Assembly (NCBI RefSeq): GCF_000004075.3
Contig: NC_026655.2
Coordinates: forward strand, 4,154,001-4,218,000
Direction: 5' to 3'
Length of the DNA: 64,000 nt
Source: Cucumis sativus
Lineage: Eukaryota > Streptophyta > Magnoliopsida > Cucurbitales > Cucurbitaceae
The translations under genes were made by a program, and so were the position numbers. Within the stretch, counting starts at the first letter, position 1. The number at the start of each line of letters is the position of its first letter. Below the pieces are notes generated by a model. The model was not told where the DNA came from. It searched no databases and saw nothing but the letters and a program-made list of their open reading frames with translations. Positions 25,501 to 36,798 of this stretch are shown in pieces.

Positions 25501-28500
25501 GAAATTGGAAAATTATAAATTAGGTTTTCTTTTCTCTCTCTTTTTTGGGGGTGTGTGGGAAATTACGAAGTTAGGGTTGTGATGAATTGAAATTATAAAT
25601 TAATTTGGGTTTGTTTAAGGTGGGGCAGATGGATATGGATAAGTAAATGGGGCCATGGAAATCAATTGGAGAAAGGTTTGTCATGTGCTCTTCATAAATC
25701 AATCATAATTGTACTCTCAAGGTTCTGTTGAGTGGCGTGTATAGTGAATAGAGTACAAAACTATTAGCAACTTTGAATTTCTAATTACTAGTTAAAGGTA
25801 TCCATTACCATCTCATATATATAAATCTGTCTTAATTACTCTTGTTTATAAGATAAACGAGTTACTTCGATTAATTTTTATATAGAATCATAGATTTAAT
25901 TGAAGAGTTGTTGTCTAGAAAGAAATGTTGTTTTGTTTATTTAATAGATTATAAGTTTTAAGTTGTTTTGTGGTATTTTGACGCTCATGTACCAAAGTTT
26001 CATGTGATTGACTAATGATTTTTAAATAAGTTGTCGTACTCCGTGTTTGACTTTTTTTTTTTTTTGAAACAAATCTTTGTTGTTTCAAACTAGGGATGTT
26101 TGAGCTAGGTTGTGGGTAAAGTTTTAAGATGATGTTATTATTTTATATTTGTTACTAATAGTATCATACATGAAACATTGTATATTTAATAAAACTTTGT
26201 TGGGTCATTGTGGTAGGTCAAACAGGAGACATTCTTTCAATACTCTAAGAGTAGCAGCCAGCAGGTACTCTCTCTAAACTTACACTATAAATTTTCCTTT
26301 ATAAATAATTTTGCAATACAAGTGAATCTTCACTAATAATTAATAAAAGTAGTATTCATAGTTTTTTAAAAAAGGGACAAAAATATAGAAAAACAACATA
26401 TCAAGATGAGTTAATGACTAAGTTTGTAATGTGATCAATATACTAAATTTAAACTGTGAAACAAAAATTTTTAGTAAAAGTATCTTTCTGGGTTTAGTAA
26501 ATTGAAATTAATTGAGTTGGAAGAAGAGAGATATACTTATGGATTGAAACAAAAACAAAAGAAGAATTAAAATGAAGAACAAAAGATGAAAACAAAGAAC
26601 AAAAACCAAGGGGGAGCTTAGGGGAAAGGAACTTTTACTTTGAATTGGAGTGGAAGACAGCCATAATAAATGAATAATTAAATGCTAAAATGTAGGGATG
26701 CCTTAGAAAGGTAAAAAAAGTGATAGGGTGCAACAAGGACCACGATAGTGTTTTCTTGTGGACGAATTACTGGCCACCGATTTTCAAATTGGGTGTGGAG
26801 CCACGTGGCGTGATTGTCGGTGCGGTCTAACTGAACCCGGCATAATGGTTGGGTTTATTTATTGACTTTCATTTTCTTTAATATATGGTTAGTAATTAAC
26901 TTAGTAATGTAAATTCATTAACTTTCACTATTCCTACTCAAGTTCAATTATTTAAACTTTGTTTTTATGCAAAATTCACAACCAAATTATATATGTGTGG
27001 TCTTTCTTTTTAAATACAAATTAAAGATAAAGAAATACATAAATGTATCAATTAATTAGCTAACCTCTTATCAGAAAGAAAAAAAGTTATTGTACACATA
27101 TATATGGAGAATTGTTGTAAATATGTATAAAAAAAAGGCTTACTTGACCAAAGAAAATGGAAATTATGTAGAAAAATGATCGTAAATGATATAATTGGTG
27201 AAAATATTTACAAAACGTTGTAAAATTTAGACTCTATCACTAACAAACACCCGTAGAATTCGAACACCCATTAATGATTATCATATCTACTAATAATAAA
27301 ATATAAAATTTTGGTACGTTTTGTAAATATTTTGGTTCATTTTGTTATATTTAAAAATACTTTTAAATAAGTAACATTTGAAATAGTGGTGGAGTAGTGG
27401 AGGAAATTTTTGGAAGAAGTGTGAATATAAATAATAGTGATTTCGGGTTCAAATTCCTCTACCTTCACGTGGTACTAAAAAAAGTTTAGTATTATATAAA
27501 ATTATAAATATATTTTCATAATTTATAAAGAAGATCATGCTCTTCTTTAAAGAAAAAAACTTAAAAGGATCGAATATTAAAATTTATTAGAAAAATACTT
27601 AAAGTGATTGAAGGATTGGAAGTATGTAAACTAAAACGAAGGAAACATCGAGAAAGACTATAATATAATCTAAGAATTGCTATTGAATAAATTAAAGGGA
27701 AGTTTTTAACTTTTTGGAAGACATTTTACACATAACACGTTTACAACATATAGAAAACAAGTTCTAAAATAAGCATGTGGATGTCAATTCTTCAATTTAA
27801 TTCTAAAAAAGAAAAGAAAGTGAGAGAGGCTATGATTGATTTATTCCAGAAAACAAAACAAAATTGCATGAGATGTTATCATGTGGGGGAGAGAACCAAA
27901 TATTCTTTGCAAAACAAGAAATTAGATAATAAATGGTAAAGTTAATAAACTAGATTGGATTGATTTTATTAAAATTATAGGGCACATGCCAAATATTATT
28001 ATGAATAAGAACAAATACAAGTTGTAGTTTGCAAAAGGACAAGAATGGAGGCGGTGGTTCATGTGAATGTTTCAAAAGAAAACGATATTACCTGTTTTTT
28101 CTTTTCTCATTTTCAAATTTTATATTTATTAATGTCTATCACGGGTAGAATATGAAATTTTGATATATTTTATAAATATTTGTAGAAGTTTTTGTCATTT
28201 ATAATAACTCTTCTTTTTTTCTTAACCCTTCTTGGTGTAATTATGTAATATTACTCTTCCATATTATTTTTTGAAATATAAGACATAAAAGGGCATCGTT
28301 GTAAGTCTCCACACTATCTATATTTATTGTTTTTTCATAATATAACCTAAGAGCCAATAGTAATTATACATGTGAAAATGTTGTAGGTCTCAATTATATG
28401 CCGATAAACTTTAGAGTAAAATGAGTCATTCCCTATGTAATTATACAAGACCCGGTTGAAACTTATATTTCTACCTAACGTTCTATCCCTCTACTTCATA

Positions 28501-30049
28501 TCGATAGAAAAATCAATGAAATAGTTGTTTAAAAAGTCAATTTAAAGTTTGGGAATAAAGATAAAGTTTTTGAAAGGTCAAAAGCGAAAAATTAAAACCT
28601 ACCACGCTCTAAACTTCAAACACATTTGGTATAGTTTAAACAAAAAGACTACGAACAATTTATATATTGCTCATTTTAAGATGGAGAAATTATACTTTTA
28701 ATTTGAAGATTGAAAGTAAGAATACTATGTAACGTAGATGAATTGTACTCATTTTAATTCGATTATTTTAAACCGTCATATTATTTTTTTGAAATTCACA
28801 CACTTCTTAACTTTACAAGATGATAGAGAAAGAAGGTCAAATCATAAATAAGAACGTAGGAAAGGATTAAACAAAAGAGTGGAGCATTGAAGATGGAAAT
28901 CAATTTTGCATTTATTGAAAAGATATTTTATATGAAAGAAGGAGAAGGAAGGAAGGCATGCAAACTAAGAGCTTCCCAAATGTCTAATATTTGGGGATGG
29001 AGAGGTTCGTACTGATTTTACATTCAATCCTCCCTCCTTCTTCTTCTTCTTCTTCTTCTTCTTCTTCTTCTTCTTCTTCTTCTTCTTCTTCTTTAATCAC
29101 ATTCCACAAGAACAAAAGTATTATGAGAGTATATTATTATACTTTATTAAAATTTCATCCATTAATATCAGTAGACTCAAATTGACATCGTAGACTTTAC
29201 ATTATGTACTTTTAGAAGTCGTGACAAAAATAAATGAAGTTTAGAGTGAAATATTAAATTAAAGTTTCATAAAGGTTAGTTTTTCAAGGTTGCATATGTC
29301 ATATAATAGCCATCTGATTTAATCTATAATGTCAAATTGATAACCATCTGCCCCATTTGATATTGATACGTCTTGTCAGTTCTAAAGTAATTTGATTTCT
29401 TTATTGTAGGCTTTGTCAGCTTTGGTCAATTTTGTTCATGTGTCAAAATATCTATTTGGAACCTTTTTTCTTACTTAAGAAAATGGTATCAAATTCATCA
29501 CGGATTGAGGGTTAAAGTCAAACATAATATGAACCTACTCACACTCACATTTCCCAACATACATGCATAATTAAACATCTCTTACTATTCTATCTCTCCA
29601 CCTTTGAAATAATAATCAATTACAAGTTAGACCACAATTTATTGGAAATAACTTTTTGACACTGATTTTTACTCAAAATGATTGGTTTAGTCATCCAATA
29701 ATGATCTTGAGATAGAATCTCTCAAACATACTGGAAAAATATTATTGTTTACAATTTTAGAACCTATTTATTTAGGTTAATTAGAGAAAAGAAAAATAAT
29801 TGTTTTTGAAGAAAATAGTTTCTATTTAAACCGTTAAAAACCATTTCAAAAATTATTTTGACTTGTTTGAGACAAGAATTGTCTAAAATTATTATAATCC
29901 AAATTAAAACAATCATTATTACCCGACTATAACAACTAATGATTTGTATAACAACTTCTTGCTTTTTTTTTTCTCTCAAAAGAATGTATTTTTTAAAATT
30001 AAACAGTATCTCGAAAAACATACAAAGGCAATTCTTTTAAACAAAGGTT
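25501..30049. other. Long intergenic region
   Basis: No supported gene in 4.5 kb. It holds the ASPG1-like 3' UTR and a short, less AT-rich patch at about 26700-26860. Two AT-rich segments, near 27225-27360 and 28135-28200, share the theme TTTTGTAAATATTTTGGTTC and variants of it. A related segment occurs near 16570-16680, which suggests a dispersed short repeat family. A TTC microsatellite is annotated separately. Confidence 0.5.
29038..29093. repeat. (TTC)n microsatellite, about 18-19 units
   Basis: An uninterrupted TTC run of 56 bases. It encodes a poly-Ser run in a spurious frame. It is long and perfect, so it is probably highly polymorphic. Confidence 0.97.
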
Positions 30050-32207
30050 TGAACTAAAAAGTATTTAGCAAGAACAAATGCTGCACATGCCATAGAAGAT
30101 CTACCTCTAGCCAAAATAAGACACAAAATAGTGAAAACCAACTAAAGACAACTAACATAAAACATATGTTTATATCATATGAATGCCAAAAAAGCTATAA
30201 ATTTAAATCATCTGACTCCAAATCCTAAACCCCACGTACTATTGAATTGGAGAAAATGGTTAGTAAGAAGTAATTAGGTTTTAAAACCCATCACCAACAT
30301 TTTAAAATTTTGTGGGATCTACCTACTTAGAACTTGGAAGCACTCCATAGGAGGCAAGTAAGTCCATAGGGAAGCTATTCAACAGAAACCTGAAAAACAC
30401 AGGCATACATGAAGAAGAGAATGTGAATGAGATCAATTATTGTTAAACTGGAGAAGATAATTACATGGTCAGGCAACCGAGGAAATGCATATAGAAGAAG
30501 ATGACAAGACGGGCAAAGAAAGAGACACCATTGGTCCATTGGTCCATTGGTGATTGCTAAGATGAGATATTTAAAGCAATAAAAGTTAGGTAGAGGTAGC
30601 TGCCTTTTATCAATTCACGTCCTTACTCAACTTTTATCGGTTGGTTTTCTGCATGGTGGGGGAGGTTTTTAGCTTTATTGATCTCTTCAAAGATCACAAC
30701 TTTATGTCTAAGAGATTTCAATCCAAAAGGAAGAAAACAAAGAAAAACAATGTGAGTACCATAGATAGGGTTCAAAATCCTACGTACACTGATTGTTTGT
30801 TGCTGCAATACGCTTTTCACCACACGGAAGTTGGTAGTTGAAACTGTAGCAAAGACAGCCAGAGTATAAAGCAGTTTGATACATACAATAAATAGAATGG
30901 AGTTCTTTAAGAGTCTATAAAAATGTTTAAATATTGAACATTTTCAACTTATTTGTTCCAGAGCCATGTTGGTGTTGACAAATGTTGCGCTTTTGTTGAA
31001 CCCCTCGAGCAAAAGAATCCGTATTGCGTCTTCGCCAACTTGCAATGTAAAGTTCAACTGAAAAGAAATGATTCCATTTCGATGGTCAAAAACTAAACTC
31101 AGTTAAATTATCAACAAGCTTCATTTAGTGGAAATATGATGCCATTTTACACACCACTTTCTCGTTCTTCTTCGTTGAAGGGGCGAAGAACAAAATTTGC
31201 TGCATCCATTTTCCCTGGAGGTCTCCCTATGCCTAGAATATTTTCACCCATTTAACAGCTGATAATATATAGAGGCAGTGTGGAGGTGTTAAGAGAGCCC
31301 TAAGACACGTACCAATTCTTAATCGAGGGAAATAATCACGACTGCCTTTGAAATGACCAAGAATACTCCTCATTCTGGCACAGACAAAAAAGTAATAAAA
31401 GTTTATACTTCTGATGTCTATTGCTCTTCGTAATGATTATTTTATTTACAAACTTCATCATACAATCAAAACCAGTAATCCTAGATCCTTGAACTGAGTT
31501 TTCTTGGATCAGGCGCACACATGACACCTTTTAATCTTTTGGCAACTTTCACATTTACTTGTCAAGTCAACTCAATTAAATTCTATTTCTTCCTCTAAAA
31601 AGCTGCAAAGATTCAAAAGCAAAAGTCTATCTTCAGATTTGAAGAAAGTGTGTGATTAGTTCTTTATAGCACAAAAACTTTTGCGGCCAAAACTTTTCGA
31701 GTAAATATTTTATTTGAAGAAAGTATACTTTTCCTTGTATGGAAAAAAATCATAACCTTTCAACCAAAAATCCATTAAAATGGAATATGCTTATTTTTTT
31801 CCGGAATGGAAAAACACATGCATTACCTCTACTGCCTCACAGAATAAAAAATGAAAAATAAAGAATACAAGTCAGCATTACTCAGACACAGAGCATGGAC
31901 TTAGATTGGCCAAAACGCCCACTGAAAGCTACTATCATCATGCAGTAAATCAAGCTTTCTCCACTTTCACACTTTATGTAGAAGCTCACTCGTTAAACTA
32001 AATGAAAGAAATTTCTGTTGATATATACAACAACAAGGCAGAGAATATTGAACATGACTCTGAAGAAATTATATGAAAATCCACCGCTGTACCTTCTACC
32101 TAGTGTGTTATTAAGGATATTGAAAAATAGATGCCACAAAACTCAGAAGACTGAGACACCAAAACTGTAGATTAAAATGAATCATATTTTCTGTAGAGAG
32201 ATAGAAA
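30050..32207. repeat. Duplicated segment, copy 1 (3' half of the peptidyl-tRNA hydrolase gene)
   Basis: This segment aligns in direct orientation with about 34670-36798, with scattered substitutions and small indels. The shared block starts close to the CATAGAAGATCTACCTCT motif (near 30093 and 34724) and ends at GTAGAGAGATAGA (near 32190 and 36777). It therefore contains the 3' flank, exons 8, 7 and 6 and most of intron 5 of the peptidyl-tRNA hydrolase gene. Sequence identity is lost within a few bases of the exon 5 donor site in copy 2. Confidence 0.9.
30944..31374 (-). pseudogene. Duplicated 3' exons (6', 7', 8') of peptidyl-tRNA hydrolase
   Basis: The three exon copies are 31374-31313, about 31232-31155, and 31057-30944. 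Exon 6' keeps the [18 protein letters not shown] block but has an in-frame 3-base insertion that adds a Tyr after GSRD. Exon 7' keeps [17 protein letters not shown], but one extra base next to its donor shifts the frame into exon 8'. Exon 8' by itself retains an open frame resembling [19 protein letters not shown]. There are no copies of exons 1-5 and no start codon, so this is a 5'-truncated pseudogene. It lies on the same strand as the intact gene and about 4.6 kb downstream of the corresponding exons, so it could still be transcribed by readthrough. Confidence 0.85.
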
Positions 32208-32527
32208 GAGAATTTGTCAATAGCTTATTTTTTACATTATTTTCTAAATTTATATTACTTTTAAAAAAAGTTCGTTCATCCTTAAGAGGAGGATAACATA
32301 GCGTGTTCGTGTTTGTGTGTTTTCAGATGGTAAAAGAGACATTTACATATGGTAAGAAGGTTAGTGCAAGAGATATAAACCCTAAAATTTTGGATTTTAC
32401 TATTTCAAGTGAGCTTCAACTTTTTCTAAATAAAACATTGGAGGCTCGTTTTGAAGATGAAACGGGGTAAGTTCCAAAAATGAAAAATGGGAAGGCAGAA
32501 AAGTGCCTAGAGGTGAGTCCCGGAAAT

Positions 32528-32978
32528 GAAACTTGCAAATATGATTTTGGTCTTTATTATGGGCTTGTTGGAAGCTTATGGCTCTTTGTAAGGAGGGTAA
32601 TGGTGTGCTGGCCCAATTTAACTGGCATTCGGTACAACAATTTGATTATGGGCCTAGCCCAATAGAAAATAAGAGTTTGAAACTTGCAAATATGATTTTG
32701 GTCTTTGTTATGGGCTTGTTGGAAGCTTATGGCTGTTTGTAAGGAGGGTAATGGTGTGCTGGCCCAATATACCTGGCATTCGGCACAATAATTTGATTAT
32801 AGGCCTAGCCCAATAGAGAAGAAAAGTTTGAAACTCGCAAATATGATTTTGGTCTTTATTATGGGCTTGTTGGAAGCTTATGGCTGTTTGTAAGGAGGGT
32901 AATGGTGTGCTGGCCCAATATAACTGGCATTCGGCACAACAATTTGACTATGGGCCTAGCCCAAACACAAGAAGAGTT
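32528..32978. repeat. Three tandem copies of a 151-bp repeat
   Basis: Units start at GAAACTTGCAAATATGATTT (32528), at the same motif (32679), and at GAAACTCGCAAATATGATTT (32830), so the period is exactly 151 bp. The copies differ by only a few substitutions. Each carries GGGCTTGTTGGAAGCTTATG, GTGTGCTGGCCCAAT and the inverted motif GGGCCTAGCCC. The third unit diverges after the last of these motifs. Confidence 0.92.
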
Positions 32979-34123
32979 TGATATGCAAAGGGCTATGACA
33001 ACCTGTTTAGGAAAAGGATGATGAAAGAAAGTTGGGCTGCTTTGTGGGCTGAAGAAAGACGATTAGCCCAAAGTCAATAAACCTTATTGGAGTCCAGAGA
33101 TATAACCCAAAGTATATGGAGTTTTAATTAGTATAGCCTAAATACACTTAATTGTGTAAGTTTAAAATTATCATTGTTTACATAAAATACACATTGAACT
33201 TCAAATTTACATGGAAATAAGACCAAAATGACTAACACTACTTATAATTACGATTAATATTATTAAGAAAAGGTAAGAAATTAAAGAAATTCATAATTAA
33301 AAATAGTTTTCTCATTTAGTTAATTTCACAGTTGTGTAACTATTATTGTTTTTTTAGTTTGAAGCATGTGAGATAATTCATATATATATATTTTTTAAAT
33401 TTTTTGTGTTTGATAAAGTGAAAATATACATATCATATACTATTTGGTATATAAGATGATTATTATATATAAAGAAAAAATAAATGGTGTAGGATCCATA
33501 CGGCCAACTCACTAAAGTCGTGTCCATGACTTTGGTTGTCAACTGTTACGACTTCACTAACCTATTTTTGTCAATACTTTTTGACATATTTTATTTTTTA
33601 TATAATTTTTTTAAATAACATTATTTAGAAAAAAGGGGTAATTTGAATAGTTTTATGTTTTGCTGATGAATTATTATAAAAATTATCGATTTTGCAACTT
33701 CAACACAGTCTAATTGCTTTGGTCACAAATAGTTTAATTTTCTATTAGTTAATTAATTAAATTAGAGTATAAATTATAAACTTTTCCGTTAGATTTTAAA
33801 ACACTTCCCATGAAGAATAAAAATTCATGGAATGATTTTATAGTTTTTACTAGTGTTAAATTTATTGATGAAGACTTAATTTAAAATGGTTAAATGGACT
33901 AATTTTTTTTTTTCATTTATATCCTTTTATATATATACTATAGATGTATTGCATTTATTGTTGTAATTGCTATCTTATATCCCAAACATTATTCTTATAG
34001 CAGAAAGATTTCAAAAGGTGTATGAAAAAGATAAAAATAAAAGATTAATCAAATATGAACGTGTTGGTGTATGAAACTATGTTACTCCTAGATATGTTAT
34101 ATCACTCATAACTTCTACAAGTA

Positions 34124-34257
34124 CAAATGATTTGGTCACTAATAGTGAAAGAATTTGAAAAACTTGAAATTTTTTGTCTATACATGCAAATACAAATGAT
34201 TTGGTCACTAATAGTGAAGAATTTGAAAAACTTGGTCTATACATGCAATTATAGGTC
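34124..34257. repeat. Imperfect tandem duplication of about 67 bp
   Basis: ACAAATGATTTGGTCACTAA followed by GTGAA(A)GAATTTGAAAAACTTG and TCTATACATGCAA occurs twice, starting near 34124 and 34191. The second copy lacks a few bases. Confidence 0.85.
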
Positions 34258-34669
34258 TAATTACTATATTTTTATGTCAAAATAAGCTCAGATCAATTTT
34301 AGAAGTGGAAGATTCGATCCTACCCAAAATTAATTAAATTTGTAATATAGCTGGATGGACTGATATGGTCTTAGGCACGAAAAGTGAGTACAACCGCAAA
34401 TCTTTACTTCAACTCAGAGAATTCAATTTGGGATCAAACAATAACTCAATTGGAGACAGACCCTCAAGTGTAGGTGTGGGCATTTCATTTAATAAAATAA
34501 CAACTATTAACGAGGCATCCCACCAATAATTCAATGTTATGTTGGCTTGCGGAAGGAGAGTAAGCCCACTCTAAATACAACATTAATATTACCAAGATTT
34601 GTTCCTCTTGACAAAAGTTGACGTACCTTATTTTTGTGCATGAATTGTTGCCAAAACACTAGAAATTCT

Positions 34670-36798
34670 TTTAAACTAAAAAGAATTTCAGAAAAAGAAA
34701 AAGAAAAAAAAGTGCTGACATGTCATAGAAGATCTACCTCTGGGCAAATAAAGACACAAAATAACAAAAACCAACTAAAGACACCTAACATAAAACATAT
34801 GTTTAAATCATATGCCAAAAAACTAGAAATTAAAATCATCGACTCCAAATACTACAGAATTGTAGAAAATGGTTAGTAGGAAATCATCAGTACGTTTTAA
34901 AACCCATCACCAACATTTTTAAAATTTTGTGAGATCTACCTACTTGGAAGCACTCCATATGAGGCAAATAAGTCCATAGGGAAGCTATTCAACAGAAACC
35001 TGAAAAACACAGGCGAACATGAAGAAGAGAATGTGAATGAAATCAATTGTTAAACTGGACAAGATAACATGGCCTAACCAAGGAAATGCATATAGAAGAT
35101 GACCAGACGAACAAAGAAAGAAACACCATTGATCCATTGGTCCATTAGTGATTGCTAAGATGAGATAATTAAAGCGATAAAACTTTGGTAGAGGTAGCTG
35201 CCTTTTATCAATTCATGTCCATACTCAACTTTTATCGGTTGGTTTTCTGCATGGTGGGGGACGTTTTTAGTTTTATTGATCTCTTCAAAGATCACAACTT
35301 TATGTCTAAGAAATTTCAATCCAAAAGGAAGAAAACAGAGAAAAACAATGTGATTACCATAGATAGGTGTCAAAATCTTACACTGATTGTTTGTTCCTGC
35401 AATACGCTTTTCACCCCACAGAAGTTGGTAGTTGATACTGTGGCGAAGTCAGCCAGTGTATAATGCAGTTTGATACATACAATAAACAGAATGGAGTCCT
35501 TTTAGAGTCTATAAAAATGTTTAAATATTGAACGTTTTCAACTTATTTGTTCCAGAGACTTGTTGGTATTGACAAATGTTGCGCTTTTGTTGAACCCCTC
35601 AAGCAAAAGAATCCGTATTGCGTCTTCGCCAACTTGCAATGTAAAGTTCAACTGAAAAGAGATGATTCCACTTTGATGGTTAAAAAACTTTAAAAAACCA
35701 AACTCAGTTCGATTATCAACAGGCTTCACTTAGCGGAAATAAGAAGCTATTTTACACACCTCTTCTCTTTCTTGTTTGTTGAAGGGGCGAAGAACAAAAT
35801 TTGCTGCATCCATTTTCCCGGGAGGTCTCCCTATGCCTAGAATATTTTCATCCATTTAACAGCTGATAGTATATAAAAGCAGTGTGGAGGTGTTAACAGA
35901 GCCCTAAGACACATACCAATTCTTAATCGAGGGAAATCACGACTGCCTTTGAAATGATCAATAATACTCCTCATTCTGGCACAGACAAAAAAGTAATTAA
36001 AGTTTATACCTCTGATGTCTATTGCTCTTCTTAATGATTCTTTTATTTCAAACTTCATCATACAATCAAAATCAGTAATCCCAGATCCTTGAACTGAGTT
36101 TTCTTGGATCAGGCGCACACATGACACCGTTAAATCTTTTGGCAACTTTCACATTTACTTGTCAACTGAATTAAATTCTATTTCTTCCGCTAAAAAGCTG
36201 CAAAGATTCAAAAGCAAAAGTCTATCTTCAGATTTGAAGAAAGTGTGATTAATTCTTTATAGCACAAAAGCTTTTGCGGTCAAAACTTTTTGAGTAAATA
36301 TTTTATTTGAAGAAAGTGTACTTTTCCTTGTATGGAAAAAATTCTGTAAAAAGATAAACTTTCAACCAAAAATCCATTAAAATGGAATATGCTTATTTTT
36401 TTCCGGAATGGAAAACACATGCACTGCCTCTACTGCCTCACAGAATAAAAAATAAAAAATACGAGTCAGAATTATTCAGATACAGAGCATAGACTTAGAT
36501 TGGCCAAAAGCCCCATAGAAAGCTACTACCATCATGTAGTAAATCAAGCTTCCTCCACTTTCACACTTTATGTAGAAGCTCACTCGTTAACTAAATGAAT
36601 GTATGGTAATATATATACAACAAGGCTGAGGATATGGAACATGGCTCTGAAGAAATTAAATGAAAATCCACCGCTGTATCTTCTACCAAGTATTATTAAG
36701 GATATTGAAAAATAGATGCCACAAAACTCAGAAGACTGAGACACCAAAACTGTAGATTAAAATGAATTATATTTTCTGTAGAGAGATAGAGAGGGAAT
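34670..36798. repeat. Duplicated segment, copy 2 (within the intact peptidyl-tRNA hydrolase gene)
   Basis: Partner of the block at about 30050-32207 in direct orientation. This copy is continuous with exons 1-5 of the intact gene and has coherent splice phases, so it is probably the ancestral location. Confidence 0.9.

Larger units (their letters stand above)
32208..34669. other. Spacer between the two duplicated segments
   Basis: This holds three 151-bp tandem repeats at 32528-32978 and a degenerate pair of about 67-bp direct repeats around 34124-34255 sharing ACAAATGATTTGGTCACTAA. No protein-coding gene is supported. The open frames across the tandem repeats are products of the repeat itself. 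Confidence 0.6.

Noticed and set aside
27430..27475. A GGGTTCAAATTCC motif resembling a tRNA T-loop
   Set aside because: No matching acceptor stem, D-arm or anticodon arm can be formed around it.
28991..29185. A Ser-rich 64-codon open frame
   Set aside because: Its poly-Ser run is simply the TTC microsatellite.
30623..30841. Overlapping open frames on both strands, also present in the second copy (35155-35463)
   Set aside because: They recur only because the segment is duplicated. They differ by indels and stops between copies and lie in the 3' flank of the peptidyl-tRNA hydrolase gene.
32480..32665. A 61-codon open frame (MKNGKAEKC...)
   Set aside because: It runs into the first unit of the 151-bp tandem repeat and is not maintained as a longer frame in the other units.
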